Shown piece after piece: positions 1 to 3,811 of a stretch of DNA of 6,100 nt (the first letter of the stretch is position 1; each line of letters begins with the position of its first letter). The notes beneath the pieces were generated by a model. It was given only the letters and a program-made list of their open reading frames with translations, was not told the DNA's origin and ran no database searches. The position numbers and the translations under genes were made by a program. This DNA is from Flavobacteriaceae bacterium (GTDB taxonomy: Bacteria > Bacteroidota > Bacteroidia > Flavobacteriales > Flavobacteriaceae): the NCBI GenBank assembly GCA_002401385.1, contig NVSY01000019.1, positions 28,743 through 34,842 on the forward strand, written 5' to 3'.

Positions 1-642
1 TTGAATCCCCAATACATCGTGACAATCTTCTTCGTTTCCGATAATAACATCCACAAAAGGTAAAATGGTACGCATTGTTTCTTGTGCTAATTCTCTGGCA
101 GTTTTTGACGTATCCCAATTCCAAAGTTTCCCTCTAAAGTTTAAATCTATCGAAACCGAAACTCCTGCAGCTGTTGCTTTTTTTGCAGCAACTAAGGTTG
201 CCTCCGCTGCATTTTTAGATAAAGCTGGTGTAATCCCAGTTAAATGTAACCAAGAGGCTCCTTTAAAAATAGCTTCCCAATTATAAGCTGAAGCTGGAGT
301 AATAGCAATTGCAGCATCTGCTCTATCGTAAATTACATTACTTGGACGTTGGTTTGCACCTGTTTCTAAGAAATAAAGTCCTAATCTACCTTCATTTGTT
401 CGTACAACATATTGGGTGTCTACCCCAACTGCTCTCACCGAATCCACTGTAGCTTCTGCCAAGGCATGTTTAGGAAGTGCTGTTATGTAGCGTGCATTTC
501 CTCCAAAATTACAAATGGACGCCGCTACACTTGCTTCTGCTCCCGCATAAGTAACATCAAATAGACGTGTTTGTCTTAATCTTAAGTTATCTGGCGCTGC
601 TAAACGCCCCATTATTTCTCCAAAGGTTACAACCGTATTCAT
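1..642 (-). CDS. kdgK: 2-keto-3-deoxygluconate kinase (PfkB/ribokinase family), C-terminus cut off by window edge
   Basis: The product is predicted to phosphorylate 2-keto-3-deoxygluconate with ATP to KDPG in the cytoplasm, feeding the aldolase encoded just upstream. Only the first 214 residues are present, of roughly 330-345 usual for the family. Visible PfkB sugar-kinase features are the N-terminal strand VVTFGEIMGRL (4-14), the substrate-lid region YAGAEASVA (32-40) followed by FGGNARYITALPKH (46-59), the central DLNFR (166-170) before KLW, and the IIGNEEDC segment (200-207) typical of KDG kinases. The catalytic GAGDxF region lies beyond the window. The ATG at 642 is chosen because the family N-terminus starts there and it lies one base after the aldolase stop (TAATATG), which points to translational coupling. 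A purine-rich AAGAAA in the end of the aldolase gene may serve as a weak ribosome site. A33 and S38 replace the Gly and Asn often seen in the GGAEAN motif. A 2-keto-3-deoxygalactonate kinase or another PfkB sugar kinase is the main alternative. Confidence 0.9.
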   Translation of the reverse strand, partial: MNTVVTFGEIMGRLAAPDNLRLRQTRLFDVTYAGAEASVAASICNFGGNARYITALPKHALAEATVDSVRAVGVDTQYVVRTNEGRLGLYFLETGANQRPSNVIYDRADAAIAITPASAYNWEAIFKGASWLHLTGITPALSKNAAEATLVAAKKATAAGVSVSIDLNFRGKLWNWDTSKTARELAQETMRTILPFVDVIIGNEEDCHDVLGIQ

Positions 643-643
643 A

Positions 644-1318
644 TTATTTATTTCTTATGTTTTTGATTATTTCTTTAATTTCTAAGGCATTCTTTGTAAT
701 GGTTTCCCATGCTTCTTCCTGAATCATTTTATTAGTCGCTATCCAAGACCCTCCAATAGCACTTACAAGAGGAGATGCTAGGTAACTCGTAACATTTGAC
801 GGGTTAATTCCTCCTAAAGGAAGAAAACTTATGCCTAAATGCTTGTAAGGTGCTGCCATATTGGTTAAATGTTTGATCCCACCCGAAGTTTCCGCTGGAA
901 AATATTTAAGCATTCTACACCCTTGCTCTAGAGCCATTTCAATATCGGTAGGCGTTGCTATCCCAGGTGAAAATGATAAATCATGTTCTTTGGCTGCTTG
1001 AATAACTCGTGTATTACAACCCGGTGCAACTGCAAAATGCGCTCCTATTGCAGCACATTCTTTAACTTGCTGCACTGTTAACACCGTTCCAAATCCCACA
1101 ATAGCTTCTGGAACTTCATTTATAATGGCGCGAGCAGCATCCATAGCTACTGGTGTACGCAATGTAAGTTCAATAATTTTTACACCTCCTTTTACCAATG
1201 CTTTTGCCACAGGTACCGCATGTTTCAATTCATCAATTACAAGAGAAATAACCACTCCTGAATTATTAATTTTCTGAATTATTTCAGAAGACATTATTTC
1301 TTGTATGTTATTTTTCAT
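644..1318 (-). CDS. eda: Bifunctional KDPG / 4-hydroxy-2-oxoglutarate (KHG) aldolase
   Basis: This class I aldolase splits 2-keto-3-deoxy-6-phosphogluconate into pyruvate and glyceraldehyde-3-phosphate in the cytoplasm, the last step of the Entner-Doudoroff and uronate pathways. The 224-residue protein matches the usual length (about 205-225). Visible motifs are IELTLRT (49-55, with Glu50 and Arg54), GFGTVL (75-80), APGCN (98-102), SPGIATPTDI (117-126), the Schiff-base lysine in MLKYFPAE (Lys138), LPLGGI (166-171) and the phosphate-binding AIGGSW (187-192). An ATG at 1378 would add 20 residues that do not resemble the family and lies upstream of the likely -7 box at 1348-1355, so the ATG at 1318 is preferred; AAGAAG lies 6 bases before it. 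The ATG at 1294 (MSSEII) is a second possibility. The gene is the first of a two-gene unit with kdgK. Because related enzymes also take 2-keto-3-deoxy-6-phosphogalactonate, the exact substrate is inferred from the kinase next to it. Confidence 0.95.
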   Translation of the reverse strand: MKNNIQEIMSSEIIQKINNSGVVISLVIDELKHAVPVAKALVKGGVKIIELTLRTPVAMDAARAIINEVPEAIVGFGTVLTVQQVKECAAIGAHFAVAPGCNTRVIQAAKEHDLSFSPGIATPTDIEMALEQGCRMLKYFPAETSGGIKHLTNMAAPYKHLGISFLPLGGINPSNVTSYLASPLVSAIGGSWIATNKMIQEEAWETITKNALEIKEIIKNIRNK

Positions 1319-1347
1319 ATAAAACTTCTTTTTTAAATTGAATACTA

Positions 1348-1355
1348 CAAAAATA
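1348..1355 (-). promoter_or_regulatory. Candidate -7 box of the eda-kdgK promoter
   Basis: On the minus strand this reads TATTTTTG, an exact fit to the TAnnTTTG -7 consensus known for Bacteroidota primary sigma factors. It would start transcription near 1341, leaving a leader of about 20-25 bases before the ATG at 1318. A clear TTG at -33 is not seen; only a TGTTAA-like sequence lies near the right spacing (about 1373-1378). The position after the sulfatase terminator and before eda fits, but in such AT-rich DNA the match could be chance. Confidence 0.5.
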
Positions 1356-1362
1356 TCACGTC

Positions 1363-1378
1363 GTGTTGTTTTTAACAC
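1363..1378. promoter_or_regulatory. Inverted repeat over the -33 region of the eda promoter, possible operator
   Basis: The sequence is GTGTT, a 6-base spacer, then AACAC: a perfect dyad with 5-base arms. It sits 8 to 23 bases upstream of the candidate -7 box, where a bound regulator would block or contact RNA polymerase. LacI- or GntR-type regulators are common for KDG genes, but none is encoded in this window, so the operator role is inference. Confidence 0.3.
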
Positions 1379-1471
1379 TTCACTACTTATCTACTAGTCA
1401 CCAAATTTTAACTCAGTTATTAAATATCCATATAATTTTTAAAATAACTGTTCCTCGAAATCGTTGTATTC

Positions 1472-1507
1472 AAAAAAAGGAACCCATTTAGGCTCCTTTT
1501 TTTTTTT
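1472..1507 (-). terminator. Rho-independent terminator of the sulfatase gene
   Basis: On the minus strand an A tract is followed by GGAGCC, the loop TAAATG, GGTTCC and a run of seven T. All six stem positions pair (one G-U wobble), and the flanking A and T tracts (11 and 7 bases) extend the stem by up to seven A-U pairs. On the plus strand the G-U becomes an A-C mismatch, so the structure is better suited to the minus strand. It begins 18 bases after the sulfatase stop codon, ending that transcript and separating it from eda-kdgK. Confidence 0.85.
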
Positions 1508-1525
1508 CAAACTAATTTATATGAA

Positions 1526-3070
1526 CTACTTCAATCTAATTTTTTGAGTATTTTTATAGTCTCCTCTAATTGCCTCAAATTTAGCAATCATATCTTCTAA
1601 CTTTTCCTTATTTTCCTCAGCTAAATTATTTTGTTGACCAATATCTTCTTTCAAATTGTATAGTTGGTATTTTTTTAAATTACCAATCTCAATGTTTACT
1701 TGTTTAATAATAGGTTGTCCTTTATAAGGAGGAATCATTACCCAATCACCTTCTTTAAAAGCTGTTCTAGAGGTTGCTTCAATAACTAAATTTTTTCTTC
1801 CTTCAGTTGCTTTACCTAAGAAAACATCTAATAACTCTTCACTATCCTCTACTCTAATATCGCTATCAACTAATTTTGCTAATGATGAAAGTAAATCTAT
1901 TTGACAAACCATTGCATCTGATACTACAGGTTGAATTTTACCTTTCCAATACGTAAAAAATGGAACGTGTGTCCCTGCTTCGAACAAACTGTATTTACCT
2001 CCTCTATAGGGTCCTGCAGGCGTATGATTTCCTATTTTCTCTACAGCATCGTCATAATAACCATCATTTAAAACTGGTCCATTATCACTTGTAAATACTA
2101 TTAAAGTATTTTCCAATAATCCTTCTTCCTCTAAGGTTTTTACAAACTCTCCAATACACCAATCTGCTTCAACAATTACATCTCCTCTTGGACCCATACC
2201 TGAAGTTCCAACAAATCTAGGATGCGGCGTTCTTGGAACATGTGGTTGTTGCATGGCATAATACAAGAAAAACGGTTCGTTCTTGTGTTTTTTAACGTAG
2301 TCCTGAGCTCCTTTTAAGAAGTGATCCGCCATATCAACATCACTCCATTTTGCCGCTTCTCCACCTTTCATAAACCCAATTCGTGGAATGCGATTTACTA
2401 TACTATTGTTATGACCATGATGCCACTTCATATCGAATAATTCTGGATTATCAACCCCATTTGGTTGGCCTTCAAAATTTTTCTTATAATTAATTTCTAT
2501 AGGATCATTTGGATCTAAATTAACTACGTCTCCATTTTCAATATAAACTGTTGGAACACGATCTTGCGTAGCCGCCATAATATAGGCATAATCAAAACCA
2601 ACTTCATTCGGTCCTGGGCTAACTGTTTCGTTCCAATTTACATTTCCTGTTCCTAAACCTAAATGCCATTTACCTACAATCCCTGTATGATATCCCTTTG
2701 TTTTTAACATTTTAGGAATGGTCATTTGCTCTGTACTAATAATTAAAGGAGCTGTACCTGGTAATATTTTTGCGTTTTTATTTCTCCATGGATATACACC
2801 TGTTAATAATCCATATCTACTTGGTGTACAGGTCGCTGAAGTTGCATATCCATTGGTAAAACGTGTACCTTCGTTGGCTAATTTGTCTAAGTTTGGTGTT
2901 TTTATTTCTGTAGCACCGTTAAATCCTACATCTCCATAACCTAGATCATCAACATAAATAACAACGATATTGGGTTTTACCGGTTCTATTACTGTCTTTA
3001 CTTCCTTTTTACAGCTAATACATACAATTAGAACTGCTACTATTAATATTCTGTTTACTAATTTTTTCAT
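1526..3070 (-). CDS. Lipoprotein arylsulfatase-type sulfatase (family S1, Cys-type formylglycine)
   Basis: The 514-residue protein is predicted to hydrolyse sulfate esters, probably on a polysaccharide or its oligosaccharides. A signal peptide with a lipobox-like end (VCISC, Cys20) followed by KKE suggests a lipid-anchored protein facing the periplasm or cell surface. Family S1 marks are the metal-binding VDDLGYGD (40-47), signature 1 CTPSRYGLLTG (81-91), whose Cys81 becomes formylglycine, signature 2 around GKWHLG (133-138), QPHVP (275-279), the metal-binding TSDNGP (327-332), and RGGKYSLFEAGTHVP (356-370) with Lys359 and His368. All expected catalytic residues appear present and the length is normal. 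Activation needs a maturase (anSME or FGE), which is not encoded here. The ATG at 3070 is the only start that keeps the whole signal peptide. The gene is followed by its own terminator and diverges from the outer-membrane protein gene. The SulfAtlas subfamily and substrate cannot be assigned by eye; the uronate genes downstream hint at ulvan-like or other uronate-rich sulfated glycans. Confidence 0.93.
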   Translation of the reverse strand: MKKLVNRILIVAVLIVCISCKKEVKTVIEPVKPNIVVIYVDDLGYGDVGFNGATEIKTPNLDKLANEGTRFTNGYATSATCTPSRYGLLTGVYPWRNKNAKILPGTAPLIISTEQMTIPKMLKTKGYHTGIVGKWHLGLGTGNVNWNETVSPGPNEVGFDYAYIMAATQDRVPTVYIENGDVVNLDPNDPIEINYKKNFEGQPNGVDNPELFDMKWHHGHNNSIVNRIPRIGFMKGGEAAKWSDVDMADHFLKGAQDYVKKHKNEPFFLYYAMQQPHVPRTPHPRFVGTSGMGPRGDVIVEADWCIGEFVKTLEEEGLLENTLIVFTSDNGPVLNDGYYDDAVEKIGNHTPAGPYRGGKYSLFEAGTHVPFFTYWKGKIQPVVSDAMVCQIDLLSSLAKLVDSDIRVEDSEELLDVFLGKATEGRKNLVIEATSRTAFKEGDWVMIPPYKGQPIIKQVNIEIGNLKKYQLYNLKEDIGQQNNLAEENKEKLEDMIAKFEAIRGDYKNTQKIRLK

Positions 3071-3074
3071 GCTT

Positions 3075-3082
3075 CAAATATA
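3075..3082 (-). promoter_or_regulatory. Possible -7 box directly before the sulfatase start
   Basis: The minus strand reads TATATTTG, matching TAnnTTTG, but only 4 bases separate it from the ATG at 3070. Transcription from it would give an almost leaderless mRNA, and no TTG is seen at the -33 spacing. It may be chance in AT-rich DNA or part of the ribosome-binding region. A second match, TAGCTTTG, lies at 3409-3416 on the minus strand, also without a -33 element. Confidence 0.2.
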
Positions 3083-3123
3083 AAGTGTATTTTTTACTTT
3101 TAAAATTTATTTTAATGATTTTA

Positions 3124-3134
3124 TTATAAGGTCA
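3124..3134 (+). repeat. TTATAAGGTCA, distant direct copy of the start of the tandem repeat
   Basis: These 11 bases recur exactly at 3484-3494, where they run into the first unit of the 20-bp tandem repeat. The AGGTCA core thus occurs three times in this intergenic region (3129-3134, 3489-3494, 3509-3514), all in the same direction. Shared regulator half-sites are possible; chance is less likely for 11 bases than for the many shorter AT repeats here. Confidence 0.5.
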
Positions 3135-3319
3135 TACTCCTTAACTAATATTTCCTCTCTAACCTGATTGTTTGTAATCAATATTTTTGCAAATAAAACC
3201 TCTTGGTATAATATCGGTTGTATGCATTTGAATTCTCTCCAATATCAAAATCGTTCATCGTGTAATATTATGCACTAAACTAGCATTTTGGTAAGCAACA
3301 ATTTTAATTCAAGTTCCAT

Positions 3320-3339
3320 TTAGTGATTGGTATCATTAA
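3320..3339. repeat. Imperfect inverted repeat (8-base arms, 4-base loop)
   Basis: TTAGTGAT, loop TGGT, ATCATTAA: seven of eight positions pair perfectly and the eighth is G opposite T. It lies 250 bases before the sulfatase start and nearly 480 before the outer-membrane protein start. No T run follows on either strand, so it is not a terminator; a protein-binding site is possible but unproven. Confidence 0.35.
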
Positions 3340-3488
3340 GAAATCTATAATATTAATACTAAAGCTTTCATTTTATTTTTAATTGAAATCAACTTCATTT
3401 TCAATAACCAAAGCTATTCAAAATTCGATTAATTTGTTTTCATTTATTATCCTTTATACACCACTTTTTAACTAAATGCAGTTTTATA

Positions 3489-3528
3489 AGGTCACAACTA
3501 AACTCTTTAGGTCACAACTAAACTCTTT
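3489..3528 (+). repeat. Perfect 20-bp tandem duplication
   Basis: The unit AGGTCACAACTAAACTCTTT occurs at 3489-3508 and again, without change, at 3509-3528. The base before the first unit and the one after the second break the periodicity, so there are exactly two copies. The unit is close to two helical turns, so a protein bound to each copy would sit on nearly the same face of the DNA. It may be a duplicated regulator site or a recent slippage event; identity of the copies suggests it is young or under selection. Confidence 0.85.
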
Positions 3529-3546
3529 TGAATTTCTCGTTTAGAA

Positions 3547-3592
3547 TTTAAAACTCAAACATAGTTTAAAATATTTTCATACTATATATAGT
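3547..3592. repeat. Pair of AT-rich dyads
   Basis: A hairpin-like element pairs TTTAAAACT (3547-3555) with AGTTTAAA (3563-3570), with one bulged A and a 7-base loop. It is followed by the perfect 12-base palindrome ACTATATATAGT at 3581-3592. Both lie 18-65 bases after the tandem repeat and about 220-265 bases before the outer-membrane protein gene. Such elements arise easily in AT-rich DNA, so a function is uncertain. Confidence 0.35.
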
Positions 3593-3811
3593 TATTAATA
3601 TGTGTTATATATTGGTTCTTTTGTGCTAAATATTATAGAACTACTAAATACTCACTCACCTTCTATTAATTTATTTTTTTTATAAACGAACTCCACTTAC
3701 TAAAAATATTTTTTTTGAATTAAACTATTATAAGAATAAACAGTCATACGTCTTTACTTTTATATTTAACACGTACATTTTAGTTAAAACTTTCATTCAA
3801 ATAACTACCAA

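Larger units (their letters stand above)
3071..3811. other. Large AT-rich intergenic region between divergent genes, no convincing gene
   Basis: These 741 bases separate the sulfatase start from the outer-membrane protein start. Stops are frequent in all frames I followed. Two overlapping short minus-strand reading frames exist, 3178-3258 (26 codons, MNDFDIGE...) and 3159-3227 (22 codons, with GGAGAG seven bases before its ATG); neither is recognisable, so they are not called as genes. The region holds a 20-bp tandem duplication, a dispersed TTATAAGGTCA repeat and several dyads, listed separately. It must contain the promoters for both flanking genes, but no full TTG / TAnnTTTG pair at correct spacing was found. 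A plus-strand TATTTTTG at 3182-3189 lacks a -33 partner. No tRNA-like or riboswitch-like structure was seen. Confidence 0.7.

Noticed and set aside
65..286. Plus-strand open frame of 73 codons
   Set aside because: It lies antisense to kdgK, whose minus-strand translation matches the PfkB family; the plus-strand product resembles nothing and is a shadow.
1319..1378. N-terminal extension of the aldolase from the ATG at 1378
   Set aside because: The 20 residues do not fit the family, and the region carries a promoter-like box and dyad.
2718..2939. Plus-strand open frame of 73 codons
   Set aside because: It is antisense to the conserved N-terminal part of the sulfatase, including the formylglycine motif; it is a shadow.
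3182..3189. Plus-strand TATTTTTG as promoter of the outer-membrane protein gene
   Set aside because: It lies more than 600 bases upstream, and the nearest TTTG (3171-3174) is only 7 bases before it, far from the required spacing.
3159..3258. Short overlapping minus-strand frames of 26 and 22 codons as a gene remnant
   Set aside because: They are too short, in different frames and not recognisable; the GGAGAG before the second could be chance. Kept only as an observation about the gap.
3489..3528. Tandem repeat as a CRISPR array
   Set aside because: The two units are directly adjacent with no spacers and there are only two copies; no cas genes are present.
3581..3592. Palindrome ACTATATATAGT as an attachment site or IS end
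   Set aside because: No integrase, transposase, matching partner or target duplication is visible nearby; alternating AT palindromes are common in such DNA.
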